Source of the DNA: Multifurca ochricompacta | Taxonomy: Eukaryota; Basidiomycota; Agaricomycetes; Russulales; Russulaceae | Assembly: GCA_022496185.1 (NCBI GenBank) | Contig: WTXG01000330.1 | Span: forward strand, 1-36,215 | Direction of reading: 5' to 3' | Length of the DNA: 36,215 bases | Shown: one piece after another, positions 20,937-31,433 of the stretch | How positions within the stretch are numbered: position 1 is the stretch's first letter | How the letters are laid out: each line of letters begins with the position of its first letter | Made by a program: the position numbers and the translations under genes | The notes under the pieces: model-generated | Database searches by the model: none | What the model was told of the DNA's origin: nothing | What the model saw: only the letters and a program-made list of their open reading frames with translations

Positions 20937-21719
20937 GTGAGGACTTCTTGTACCCCCAGTGTTCCTTGTATGAGCCGCTCTGCAGTCCTAGATAACCTTG
21001 GTTTTGAGCATGTATCCTTGTTAGTGACTAGAAATGCTAGATCACCTTCTATTGTGCTCAAAGCAGAACTCATTGGACAAAACACTAGGAAGAAAATCAG
21101 TGCGTGTGCCCTAATAGATAGTGGGGTGGAAGGATTAATAATCCACCAAGACTATGCCAAAGCACATCACCTAACCTTGAGCACCCTTGCCAAGCCTCTC
21201 CGAGTCAAGAATGTGGATGGAACTAGTAATACTAATGGAGCTATTTACCACACCACAACCCAAACCCTACAACTACCCCTCCAAGACCAATATCATGAAG
21301 AACTTGCAGAGTTCTATGTCACTAATATAGGGGATCATGACATTATCCTAGGAACTGACTGGCTACATTGCCACAACCCAGAAGTAAACTGGAAAGAAGA
21401 CACTCTGACCTTGAAACACTGCCCCACATCCTGCACTCTTACCATGACCCCTCTGACCTTTGCTTCAACACACCCCTCTCACCCCACCCTATCTACAATC
21501 ACAGTAGAACCCCTGATGGACCAGACACTCATAGCAGCAGCAGAGACCTTTGCAGCCCTAATCACAGATCACCCCATGATCACACCAGATGAAGTACCTC
21601 CCAAATTCATTGTCCACATCCATGCCAAGACCACCATGTCCACCCAGATTGCTGCAGATCAAGTAAAGACCCCTACATCCTTGGAAGAACAACTCCCTCC
21701 TGAATACCTTGCATACTGA
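20937..21719 (+). pseudogene. G2 retropepsin (protease) domain
   Basis: 260-codon open frame. The active site ALIDSGVEGLIIHQDYA keeps the catalytic Asp (residue 61); IILGTDWLHCHNP is the second conserved block. The frame ends at TGA 21717 but continues directly as RT, so the stop replaces an internal codon, probably CGA. Between gag and this frame (20821-20936) the frame changes once. Confidence 0.85.
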
Positions 21720-23367
21720 TCTGTCTTTGAAGAGAAAGCCTCTCAGCATTTACCACAGCACCAACCATGGGACCATGCCATAGAACTCAAACCAGATGCC
21801 AAAGTGTGAGACTGCAGCATCTACAAGCTCACCCCTGAAGAACAGAAAGCCTGGGACATTTTCTTAAATGACCACCTTGCCAAGGGATATATCAGAGAAT
21901 CCAAGTCCCCCATTGCTAGCCCCTTCTTCTTTGTGAAAAAGAAGGATGGAAAACTACATCCTGTCCAAGATTATCGAGCCTTGAATGAAATCACAGTAAA
22001 GAATGCCTACCCCCTACCCTTGATCCCAGAACTCATTGACAAACTTCACCATGCTCACTACTTCACCAAGTTTGATATCCGCTGGGGATATAACAATATC
22101 CACATCAAAGAAGGAGATGAATGGAAAGCTGCCTTTAAGACCAACCAAGGTCTCTTTGAACCCCTTGTCATGTTCTTTGGACTCTGTAACTCCCCTGCCA
22201 TGTTCCAAGCCTTCATGAATAGAGCCTTTGAAGATCTCCTTGCCACCAACCATGTCATCATCTATATGGATGACATCTTGATATTTACAGATACCATGGA
22301 ACACCATAGAACACTTACCCACCAGGTCCTCCAGCACCTCCAACAGTTTGACTTATATCTAAAGCCTGAGAAATGTACCTTTGCTCAAACAACCATTGAC
22401 TACCTTGGCCTCATTATCACAGCTGGCCATATCCAGATGGACCCTGCTAAATTAGAAGGTATCACAAAATGGCCTCCCCCACACACCCTGAAACAACTCC
22501 AAGCCTTCCTTGGATTCTGTAACTTCTACTGGCATTTTATCAAAGACTTCTCCCTTATTGCCCACCCCCTTCATGACCTCACCAAGAAAGACACCCCTTT
22601 CCTCTGGACTTCCAACCATGACCTCACCTTTTCCACCCTAAAAAATGCTTTCACCACTGCCCCTGTCCTCACCCTCCCTGACCATACTAAAGCCTTCTGT
22701 GTCATCATGGATGCCAGTGACTTTGCCATTGGTGCTATCCTTGAACAACCTGATGAACTCAATCACTACCACCCCCTTGCCTTCCTGTCCAAGTCCATGC
22801 TGGATGCTGAACACAACTATGACATCCATGACAAAGAACTTCTTGCCATTGTTTGTGCTCTGGACACCTGGAGACACTACCTTGAGGGTGCAACCCTTCC
22901 CTTTGAGGTGTGGACTGACCACAACAACCTGACTTACTTCCACTCCAAGCAAAAACTCTCCTGCTGCCAAGCATGGTGGGCCCTTGAACTATCTCAGTAC
23001 AACTTCACCATTGTTCACAAACCTGGCTCCTTCAACAAATCTGATGCTCTGTCCCAGCATCCAGACCATAAAGAGGGGGTAGAGCATGATAATGATGAGC
23101 ACATACTCCTGGACTCTAAGTTTTTTCACATTCAGGCCATGAAAACCACAGTCACAACAACTCATGACTCCACCTTACACCACAGAAACAAAGACTGCCA
23201 AGAGCATGACAATGAAGTCACCCAAGCCCTGACTACCATCTTGCATGATGGTCCACACTCCCTTGCCAAAGGACTGGAGGACTGGAACCTAGAGAATGGC
23301 CTAATCCTACATAAAGGCCAAGTCTATGTCCCCAAATCCCAAGAACTACAAAGAGACATTGTAAAGT
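21720..23367 (+). pseudogene. G2 reverse transcriptase and RNase H
   Basis: One frame with a single TGA at 21807; from 21933 it is open for 492 codons until it runs into FbA3. RT motifs: GYIRESKSPIASPFFFVKKK, HPVQDYRALN, FDIRWGYNNI (motif A Asp), MFFGLCNSPAMFQ, IYMDDILIF (active site, residues 111-114 from 21933), LKPEKCTF and FLGFCNFYWHF. RNase H follows with VIMDASDFAIGAIL, DKELLAIVCAL and WTDHNNLTYF, keeping the three expected acidic residues. The end, LENGLILHKGQVYVP, is the start of the integrase zinc-binding domain. Catalytically complete apart from the stop. Confidence 0.92.
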
Positions 23368-23369
23368 TA

Positions 23370-24962
23370 CAGTGGGTCAAAAAACTGTCCCAATGTTTGC
23401 ACCATTTCTAGTATTCACTCTATAGCACCTCAGCATTTAGGAATCTGGTTATGGTGTGGCTGTATGTCTAAAAGCCCTGCTTCCTGGCTACCATGCCCAA
23501 TTTGGATCAAAGATATTGGCCATGATATAAGCATTTTATGATCAAATCAAATCAGTCAATCATTGGGACAGTTTTTTGACCCACATTTTAAATCCACTAT
23601 CTGCCCAATTACTCCTTTTTTTCACCCCTTTTTGCCTTGGTAACTCCTTGAATCCTTTTAGTCATCCTTTCTATAACCTTTTGCCATCATTCTGGTGCAT
23701 TTTTATTCCACTCCTCCACCACTGTCTCCCACAACTCAGGTACCCCCTTGACTGGTTAAGAACCTTCTTCAGATCCACCCAGAGGTGTCCAATGGGGCTA
23801 ATATTTCAAGGGATTGGACTATCCATACCAGGCTTCAATATTCCTGTCTTAAAACTGCTGGCTTGCCTTCTTGGAATTGTGTTTTGGGTCATTGTCCTGC
23901 TGAAACATGGTTTCACCCTCCACCATTTCTTACTTTTCAAACCTTTCCACCACTCTGCCATCCAAAATATCACAGTACTGGCATGGATTCACAATATCCT
24001 AAACCCCTGTAAGCATTCCTAGTCCATTCCACCCCATACAAGACCAATACCATAAGTTCTTCCTCCTCCATGCTTGACTGTTGGAGTGGTGGTTCTGTCA
24101 GAGAGTGGTTACCATGAAAATTGGACAGTGGATGACTGGAAAAGGATCTTGTGGTCAGGTGAGACTATAATGAACAGAATTGGTTCAGACAGAAGGAGCT
24201 ACACTTGGAAAAATAAGGGAGAACCACCCTCTGACAGAACCACCACTCCAACAGTCAAGCATGGAGGAGGAAGAACTTATGGTATTGGTCTTGTATGGGG
24301 TGGAATGGACTAGGAATGCTTACAGGGGTTTAGGATATTGTGAATCCATGCCAGTACTGTGATATTTTGGATGGCAGAGTGGTGGAAAGGTTTGAAAAGT
24401 AAGAAATGGTGGAGGGTGAAACCATGTTTCAGCAGGACAATGACCCAAAACACAATTCCAAGAAGGCAAGCCAGCAGTTTTAAGACAGGAATATTGAAGC
24501 CTGGTATGGATAGTCCAATCCCTTGAAATATTAGCCCCATTGGACACCTCTGGGTGGATCTGAAGAAGGTTCTTAACCAGTCAAGGGGGTACCTGAGTTG
24601 TGGGAGACAGTGGTGGAGGAGTGGAATAAAAATGCACCAGAATGATGGCAAAAGGTTATAGAAAGGATGACTAAAAGGATTCAAGGAGTTACCAAGGCAA
24701 AAAGGGGTGAAAAAAAGGAGTAATTGGGCAGATAGTGGATTTAAAATGTGGGTCAAAAAACTGTCCCAATGATTGACTGATTTGATTTGATCATAAAATG
24801 CTTATATCATGGCCAATATCTTTGATCCAAATTGGGCATGGTAGCCAGGAAGCAGGGCTTTTAGACATACAGCCACACCATAACCAGATTCCTAAATGCT
24901 GAGGTGCTATAGAGTGAATACTAGAAATGGTGCAAACATTGGGACAGTTTTTTGACCCACTG
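23370..24962. mobile_element. FbA3, palindromic Tc1-like element in the G2 integrase
   Basis: 1593 bp between TA dinucleotides (23368-23369 and 24963-24964), centre near 24166, loop 24111-24221. Its loop is in the opposite orientation to FbA1 and FbA2, meaning the whole palindrome is inserted the other way round. Both arms share changes absent from the other copies (for example CACTGTCTCC and its complement). The loop encodes on the plus strand (24074-24313) SESGYHENWTVDDWKRILW followed by SGET, again without the first catalytic Asp. Removing it restores the G2 frame from DIVKL into HHDSIATGHPGRW. Confidence 0.92.
24074..24313 (+). pseudogene. FbA3 transposase fragment (first catalytic region)
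   Basis: 79 codons, nearly identical to the minus-strand fragment of FbA2. WSGET replaces WSDET; TVKHGGG is kept. The rest of the C-terminal half is in the arms with scattered stops. Confidence 0.8.
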
Positions 24963-26019
24963 TACATCATGACTCCATTGCCACAGGACATCCAGGCAGA
25001 TGGAAGACCTATGAACTAGTATCACAAGAGTTTTGGTGGCCAGGGATGTCCTCCTTTGTCAAAGAATATGTGGACAGATGTGCCACCTGCCAAGAAACCA
25101 AAGTTTGACCTTGACTACCCATCCCTTTGCAACCCAACCAAGTTCCAGCTTGAGTATGGGGAACAATCACCATGGACTTTATCACAGACTTACCCCTGTC
25201 TCAGTCATACAACTCCTTATTTGTGGTGGTGGACTGGTTCAGTAAAGCCACCATCATTGTTCCCTGCACCAAAGATATCACTGCTCCAGAAACCTCCAAA
25301 CTATTCCTTGAACATGTATGGAGACACACCAGCCTCCCAGACCAAGTCATCTCTGATTGAGGCCCCCAATTTGCATCCAAAGTCATGAAGGAAATGTGGA
25401 GCAAGTTAGGAGTACAATCATCCTTGAGCACTGCCTATCACCCCCAGACTGATGGAGAGACTGAATGAGTCAATCAAGAACTAGAACAATACCTCCGTGT
25501 CTTTTGCAACTTCCAACAAGATGACTGGGCAGAACTGATCCCCTTTATGGAGTTTGCCCACAATGCTAGAACTCACAGTGCTACTAAAAGATCTCCCTTT
25601 GAAATCTGGTATGGCTTCCAACCAGAGTTTATTCCCCCACTCCATTTTGCCACCCCTATCCTGTCAGTTGATGAAAGACTCCACACCCTAGAAACTATCT
25701 GTAGTGAAGTAGCTGCTGCCCTCCAGGTGGCTGCAGAACTCATGAAACAGTCAAGACCAGATGGACCCCTCCATGCTTTCAAAACAGGAGAGCTGGTTTG
25801 GTTGGAAGGGACAAATACATGCACCACTCACCCCAAAGCCAAACTCAGCCCCTGACGCCATGGTCCTTTTAAAGTCATACACTCTGGCCCTGTTAACTGC
25901 AAACTTGAACTCCCTAAGTTATGGCACATCCACCCAGGCTTTCACAACTCTCTCCTGTCCCATTACAAAGAAACCCCAGTCCATGGACCCAACTTCACTT
26001 GACCACCACCAGAACTTGT
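24963..26019 (+). pseudogene. G2 integrase
   Basis: The zinc-binding HHCC motif is HHDSIATGH...CATCQ. The catalytic core has TMDFITDLP (first Asp), VISD-stop-GPQFAS (second Asp) and [10 protein letters not shown] (Glu), then EFAHNARTHSATKRSPFE and a C-terminal GPFKVI stretch. TGA codons at 25106, 25112, 25151, 25358, 25466, 25853 and 26000 all sit where Arg fits (for example SD-stop-GPQF, where the family has SDRGPQF). No TAA, TAG or frameshift is seen in this frame. Confidence 0.9.
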
Positions 26020-26197
26020 GAATGGGGAAGAAGACCATTATGAGATAGGGACCATCTTACAGTCTGCTCACACCCCTAACAGAAAAGGCATCCATTACCT
26101 TGTCAAGTGGAAAGGCTACCCTGCCTCAGAAAACTCTTGGGTCCCCTTCACTGAAATGAAGAATGCCATGACCCTGCTTCGAGACTTCCATCATTGA
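26020..26197 (+). pseudogene. Chromodomain at the C-terminus of G2 integrase
   Basis: HYEIGTILQSAHTPNRKGIH followed by YLVKWKGYPASENSWVPF is a clear chromodomain, which places G2 among the chromoviruses. In this group the domain binds methylated histone H3 and is thought to steer integration into heterochromatin. Aromatic positions Y, W and W of the methyl-lysine cage region can be seen. The frame ends at TGA 26195. Confidence 0.88.
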
Positions 26198-26258
26198 CAC
26201 CCCACCCTGCCTAGACCCCCACACCTCTGACAAACTTGCTGTGGCACAGCAAGGCCCT

Positions 26259-26271
26259 AAAGAGGGGATAG
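26259..26271 (+). promoter_or_regulatory. G2 polypurine tract
   Basis: AAAGAGGGGATAG lies directly before the 3' LTR; it primes plus-strand synthesis. Confidence 0.8.
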
Positions 26272-26293
26272 TGTCATGAACTGACACCCTAGA

Positions 26294-26734
26294 TGGTATG
26301 ATTATGGACGCAAAAGAAGACAAGTGGAGACGCGCAAGTGGGTTTAGAGGTGGACACGAAGCAAGAAACTCTGATTTGATACAAGCGAAACTAATAGGTT
26401 TTTTTATACAGTTTATACTATAGGAGTCAAATAGGAGACACAATACAAAGGAGTCGAAGCAGAAAGCCAAAAGCAATGGCTAGGGGTTCATACAATGTAA
26501 ACTACAAGTCCTTTAGAATGAAATGTAACGCGTGCAATGCTGAGTAAAAGGAGGTGCGCAATAGAATGATTAACTGTAACAGATTTAAGTCACACTTGAA
26601 TAAAATAAAACCGGAGTAATAAAATGGAAAGGTAGAATGCATTTACTCTTCCAAACATGAAACCTTAGAATTTTGAGCGGTGTCCAAAGAATTAAGCTTG
26701 TCCGATTTGCACGTCTTGAGATCCAGATCCATCA
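26294..26734 (-). repeat. Cop1 3' LTR
   Basis: Differs from the 5' LTR at about ten positions, all CpG-type transitions by my reading, plus one base in a T-run. The RNase H frame reads into it. Confidence 0.93.
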
Positions 26735-27633
26735 CTCCCCTCACAAGCGCGACGTAGGCCTAGGCAGGAAGTATGATACTTCACCTTCCATCTTGGAAGG
26801 GCTTTCGTAAAAATATCTGCAGTCATATCATCAGTGGGACAATAAATGATTTTGATCACGCCGTTTGATATCACGTCTCGAATGAAGTGATAGCGAATGT
26901 CGATGTGTTTTGTTTGTGCATGGTAGTTATCTTCGGTTGCTAGTTTGATCGCAGATTGATTGTCACAATATAAAGTCGTCGGACTGGTGTGAGAAGGGAG
27001 TAGTTCTTGAATGAGTCTGCGAAGCCAGATAGCTTCTTTTGCTGCGTGCGTTGCTGCGACATATTCGGACTCGGCAGTGGATAGGGTGACTAGTTCTTGT
27101 TTTCTGCAACTCCAGGATACTGTGCCACCGTCGATGAGGAATGTGTAGCCTGAGATAGTGTGTCTATGTTCTTGGTTCACTCCATCAGAGTCGGTGAATC
27201 CTATGAGGTCATGGCGCTCGCCGCCATAGGTCAGTTCCGTGTCTCTAGTGCCGGAAAGATACCGCATTATTCTTTTGGCTGCTTCCCAGTGAATTTGACC
27301 AGGGTTTTCGAGAAATTGTGATAGAGTTGAGATGGCGTAGGCGATGTCAGGACGTGTACCAACTGAAGCGTACATGAGGCTTCCAATTGCCTCACAATAT
27401 GGTGTTCTCTTCATCTTTTCGGCGTCGGTTGGCGTTCGCAGTGAGTCGTTACGGGAGTATTGAACTCCTGGTGGCATTGCAGTGTCATAAGGTTTTACAT
27501 CTTCTAATTTGAATCGCGCAAGGATGGAATTGATGTATGAGGTTTGAGATAATGATATTGTTCTTGCTTCTCTGTCATGCAAAATCTTGATACCTAGCAG
27601 CCAATGAATTGGCCCTAAGTCTGTAAGAGCGTA
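26692..27633 (-). pseudogene. Cop1 RNase H and RT C-terminal part
   Basis: The open frame 26692-27582 (296 codons) continues upstream in frame to 27633 through TDLGPIHWLLGIKILHDREA. It holds the copia RT thumb/connection (YCEAIGSLMYASVGTRPDIA) and RNase H: LIGFTDSDGVN, LSTAESEYVAA, YCDNQSAIKLA and KHIDIRYHFIRD, with the acidic catalytic residues present. DIFTKALP is the conserved C-terminal block. The frame ends inside the 3' LTR (stop at 26692). Upstream it is split from the RT only by TGA 27634-27636, at a site where CGA (Arg before YALTDLG) is expected. Confidence 0.92.
26735..26744 (-). promoter_or_regulatory. Cop1 polypurine tract
   Basis: GTGAGGGGAG on the minus strand, directly before the 3' LTR and inside the end of the RNase H reading frame. 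Confidence 0.75.
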
Positions 27634-28300
27634 TCACGTGTTCAACTTGGCTTTGTATTGGGTAATCAAGTTGCTTGAGCTGCCTGTGAAGGCGCAGTTG
27701 TCGATGTGGATGGCGAGTATTAATATGTGTTTTTTGATGCGAATGTGGAATACACCTGGATCTGCGCTGCTAACGCGGAAACCCAGGTCAGTAAGGGCAT
27801 GCGAAAGTGTGTTGTACCACTTTCGCCCAGCTTGTTTTAGACCGTAAAGTGACTTCTGTAGTTTCTTCACAGTGTCACCATCTTGGTTTTCATAGCCAGG
27901 TGGAGCTTGCATGTATATTTCTTCATCTGCGTTGAGTTCTCCATTGAGATATGCTCCATTGAAGTCAAAGGAATCGATTTCCCAGTCGTATCGTGCTGCC
28001 AGTGCCAGTATGGTGCGGAAACTGGTTAGTTTGGCAATGGGAGAAAATGTGTCGAAATAGTCGACTCCATATACTTGGGTAAAGCCACGTGCGACAAGTC
28101 TCGCTTTGTACTTCTCCACAGAACCGTCAGCCTTGCGTTTGATACGAAAGACCCACTTCGATCCAACTATGTTCTTGTCGTTGGGACGTGGGACTGTAAT
28201 CCACGTATTTGCCTTTTCCAGAGTGAGTATTTCACGGTCCATAGCCTCCTTCCAAAGAGGCCAGTTGTCACGTGTTTTGGCTTCGGTGAGTGATCTTGGG
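27634..28300 (-). pseudogene. Cop1 reverse transcriptase
   Basis: 202 codons open from 28242, with the in-frame upstream part TRDNWPLWKEAMDREI reaching about 28300. Motifs: VGSKWVFRIKRKADGS, YKARLVARGF, DYFDTFSPIAK, IDSFDFNGAYLNGEL and KSLYGLKQAGRKWY. The active site should be an x-x-DD pair but reads AIHIDNCAFTG: the second Asp (codon complementary to 27697-27699) is Asn through a CpG change (GTCGTCG to GTTGTCG on the plus strand). RT should therefore be inactive. Confidence 0.92.
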
Positions 28301-28798
28301 TCGCCTTCGCATCTTCAATAGCTGCTGCAATCATATCATCATATTCTGCCTGATAGGCATAAACTGTATTTGAAGATAGGTCAGCGATAGATGCAGAGCC
28401 TTCTTGAGTGTCCGGATGGTGATATTTGAGTCTAGAGGAGATTGTCGAGGCTGTTGGTGTACTTCTGCGAGCAGGCGGTGATCCTCCTTGGGCACTGAGG
28501 GTTCGTTGCATTGTTTCCGACAGTTTATCAGGCGTTGAGACTTTCGTGTTGGTTCTGCAGGCTCGATTCTCTTCTTTTGGGTGTGTCTGGTGTTTGCAAT
28601 GGTGCTTTGCCTTTTGAGGTTGCGGCGGGTTCCATTAATTCTTCTTCCACTTCTTCATCTTCTAATTCTTCTTCTCCACTGCTGGTGGCTGGAGGTCGTA
28701 CTTGCGTGCGTGCTGGCGTGCTGAAAGTGGGTGGCTGAGAAGTTGTAACTGATGGTGATGGTGAAGTCCTTTGCTGTGGCTGTGTGACTACTGAAACA
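28301..28798 (-). pseudogene. Cop1 linker between integrase and RT
   Basis: Minus-strand, low-complexity and acidic (EEELEDEEVEEEL, PSPSVTTSQPP), typical of the spacer after a copia integrase. One frameshift near 28305 separates it from the RT frame. The solo LTR-A lies at its upstream end. Confidence 0.65.
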
Positions 28799-28803
28799 GG
28801 AGG

Positions 28804-29980
28804 TGTAACGCCTGGTGCGGGCGTTCGTCACAACATGTGATAAGTCGCGTAGCAAAACTACGAGGTCAGATGCACACTGTCTTCAAGTGTACGGAGTTCG
28901 GGTGAGAAGTCGGTACCAAGGAGCTAATCCCTTAGTATCGGTGAGCGGAGAAGTGCCAAAAGCACTGAGACGATTCAAGAGTCGGGTCTTAGGAATCACC
29001 CAGAAGGTAATGCACCAAGTTGATTAAGAAGTCGAGTCTAAGGCATACATGTTACGTCCGGTGCGGGACGCTCCACACGACTTGTGTGACAGCTTGTGTT
29101 TCAAAGTTTGGTAAGAAACCAATAAGGTTCCTTGGAGTTCGGGTGGGATGAGTCAAAGTCAAAAGGGCTGTCCCTTAAGACGATGTTGAACGGAAAGTGC
29201 CAAAAGCACTGAGACAAAGGAGTTAAACAATCAAAGGGGATGTCCAGAAGACAGGCACCGATGTATTCAATAAGTCGAGTCTGAGCTCTACAGTGTAAGC
29301 TACAGTGGGCTTATATACGTAAGGAAGCGGGCGTCTGTCGATAAGGAATCACGGAGTCAAGTGGGCCCAAATATCTGAAAGCGGAGGGCGTAAAGCCTGG
29401 CTTCTACTGATAGGGAATTAAGTAAGTGTCCGGTCGTATGATAAGGTGATAAGCGATAAGCAGCGATAAGGGTACGTAAACACAAGTAAACCAAGCAGGT
29501 CACGGGGATGGTCGAGGGCATGTGACGGGTCCCACGATGGAGACGTGATCATATAGTGAAGTGTAGGTGGCTGGGAGGGTTCGTCACTGGGCAGGAAGAA
29601 GCAAATGGGAAGAGACGGGGTTCATAACAATACAGGCTATCTAGGCAGGCCTTATATATGTAATAGAGGTCGGGGTCTAAATCGGAGTACCGTACTTGAT
29701 GTATCAACAAGGTCGTAATATGACCGAATGGGAATGGAGTCAATGTGGGCCAGGTGAGAATATACATAGACGGATCTGGTATAGTCGCGATTCTGGTGGG
29801 AAAATACGTAAGCGTCCTTGTGTAAAGTATGAGTCACAGATAAGCACAGCCTGAGTCAGAGATAAGGAACAAACGTGTACAAAGGGGGTCACAACACAGT
29901 CAACAAAGGACAAGCGGAGCCCAAACAGCACGTCACAATGATGGAAAAAGAAAGCAGACGATACAGCGGGGTTCGTAACA
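28804..29980 (-). repeat. Solo LTR-A inside Cop1, interrupted by a solo LTR-B
   Basis: TGTAACGCCTGG to GGTTCGTAACA with a perfect 5 bp target duplication GGAGG (28799-28803 and 29981-29985). 592 bp without the inserted LTR-B. It retains CpGs that are TpG or CpA in the G0 copy. Confidence 0.93.
29050..29629 (-). repeat. Solo LTR-B inside the solo LTR-A
   Basis: 580 bp, TGTTACGTCCGGTGCGGG to GGGTTCATAACA, with a perfect 5 bp target duplication ATACA (29045-29049 and 29630-29634). The most CpG-rich LTR-B in the window and the innermost layer, hence probably the youngest insertion. Confidence 0.93.
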
Positions 29981-29985
29981 GGAGG

Positions 29986-30413
29986 TGTCGGGAGCATCAC
30001 GGTTGGTGGTTGTGGTGGACTCGGTGTAGTGTGGCTAGGAAGTGGTGAATACACCGTCACAGTAGGGGGTACAAACTTTATGTCTCTTTCCACAGAGACG
30101 GTGGCGCCTGCCTGGCCAATACACACGATGCACGTGTGTGCTATCTCTGTCGTATCCCACCCATCTTGCCTCCAGTCCGCATGCGTCTAGTTTTGAGCCA
30201 GAATTATTGTGGACCCAGATGCGCTGACCCCACTCCGGGATCCGTCCTAAGTTAGGCTTCTCTCCATAGAGGCGTTCATGAGGTGTCACATTACCCAGTG
30301 CCTTCGTAGATGTACGATTCTTCAGCCAAATAGCAAAATGTAATTGCTTCGCCCCATAGATACTTTGGGAGTTGTGCGTGATGCAGGATTGCACGCACAC
30401 ACTTGAGAAGTCG
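29986..30413 (-). pseudogene. Cop1 integrase C-terminal part
   Basis: Reads LLKCVRAILHHAQLPKYLWG, then after a shift ALGNVTPHERLYGEKPNLGR and GSKLDACGLEARWVGYDRDS, the conserved copia integrase tail. Then PVTVTV-like, proline-rich sequence runs into the LTR-A insertion point. Confidence 0.75.
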
Positions 30414-31188
30414 TCAGTTGAGAGATTCTGCTATACCATTATGTTGCGGAGTGTCGTGTGTTGTGAGGCGTTGTTCGGTTCCTTGCTCTTGCAGGAACTT
30501 GGTGAATTCGTTACTGGTGAACTCACCTCCGCGGTCAGACCGCAGTCGTTGAATCCATACGCCATGCTGAGTGTAGGCCCAATTTGCGAAAGTTTTGTAG
30601 GCTTTGAATTGTTTCATCTTTGCTTTTGAGTAGCTCCAGCCTAGTAAATCGAGAGTAATCGTCTGTAAATGTCACGTAGTATTTGCGACCTCCGATGGTC
30701 GACAATGGTGATGGCCCCCATAAGTCCATATGGATCTCGTCTCCAAAAGCTTGAGCTGGCGGAGTAGCTTGTTCTTTCTTGATAGTCTTGCGAGTGAGCT
30801 TTGCATAGTCACACGATTCACAACTAAGGGGAAAAACATCATTTATTAGTCGCAGTCCGGTGACTGCGTTGTTGCGAATCAAAGCGTGGATGGAGTCCGC
30901 TGAGATGTGTCCGAGGCGTCTGTGAAGCATGAGAATATCCACTCTCTTGGGTTCGGGTGCGACTGCCGCCGCGTGTACGTGCTCAACTTTGTATAGCCCA
31001 TTGGGGCTTGCACTGATTTTGCCAATCTCATCTCCTTTTGTATTTTTGATCTTGCAATCCTGGCCTTCGAAGGAAACAGTGTAACCGGCATTTGCAATAC
31101 GTCCAATGGATACGACGGTGAGTCCAATTTCAGGTGCATATAAAGCGTCTTTGAGAATAACTGGTGTGGTCTTCAGCCCATTCAGCAC
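30414..31188 (-). pseudogene. Cop1 integrase (zinc-binding and catalytic core)
   Basis: 30535-31188 is open for 217 codons: LLKDALYAPEIG-like pre-integrase sequence (VILKDALYAPEIGLTVVSIG), zinc-binding LHRRLGHIS...CESCDYAK, first catalytic Asp in HMDLWGPSP, and FTDDYSRF. After a frameshift near 30600, 30414-30617 continues with LRSDRGGEFTSNEF (second Asp) and TPQHNGIAES (Glu). TGA at 30414-30416 again replaces an expected CGA (LN-stop-RLLK). The D-D-E triad is complete. Confidence 0.88.
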
Positions 31189-31433
31189 CTCGATTTGAAG
31201 ATTGCCAGTTCCGATGGCATAGAAAACTTGTTTGTCGGCTGCAGTGATTGCTCTGGTGGAATAGATCGATAAGAAGTGAAATGTTGGAGAAATGGGGAGA
31301 TGTGTCGTGAAGCACCAGAGTCATAAAGCTCGGTTTTCAGTGGTAAGTGCTGCACTCGCCATGTCATGTACTGATGTGTTTTGTAGATCGCTTTGATCTT
31401 GCATTGTGATCGAGGACTCGTTCTCTTGATCAC
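31189..31433 (-). pseudogene. Cop1 protease
   Basis: LKTELYDSGASRHISPF carries an intact copia retropepsin active site (catalytic Asp codon complementary to 31320-31322). Frame changes separate it from the gag frame upstream and the integrase frame downstream. Confidence 0.85.

Noticed and set aside
24074..24313. The loop of FbA3 is inverted relative to FbA1 and FbA2, which suggested recombination flipping the loop.
   Set aside because: In a palindromic element, loop orientation equals insertion orientation, so a flip need not be invoked.
10455..24756. Six nearly identical 148-codon frames (10455-10901, 11190-11636, 13992-14438, 14726-15172, 23576-24022, 24310-24756) that look like a conserved hydrophobic protein family.
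   Set aside because: They are the antisense strand of the transposase C-terminal half in the FbA arms; the sense strand shows Tc1 motifs (DNDPKH, HLWVDLKK).
21717..26002. TGA read as a sense codon or as a programmed readthrough signal.
   Set aside because: Many TGAs at unrelated Arg positions in several elements, plus general CpG loss, are explained by CGA decay.
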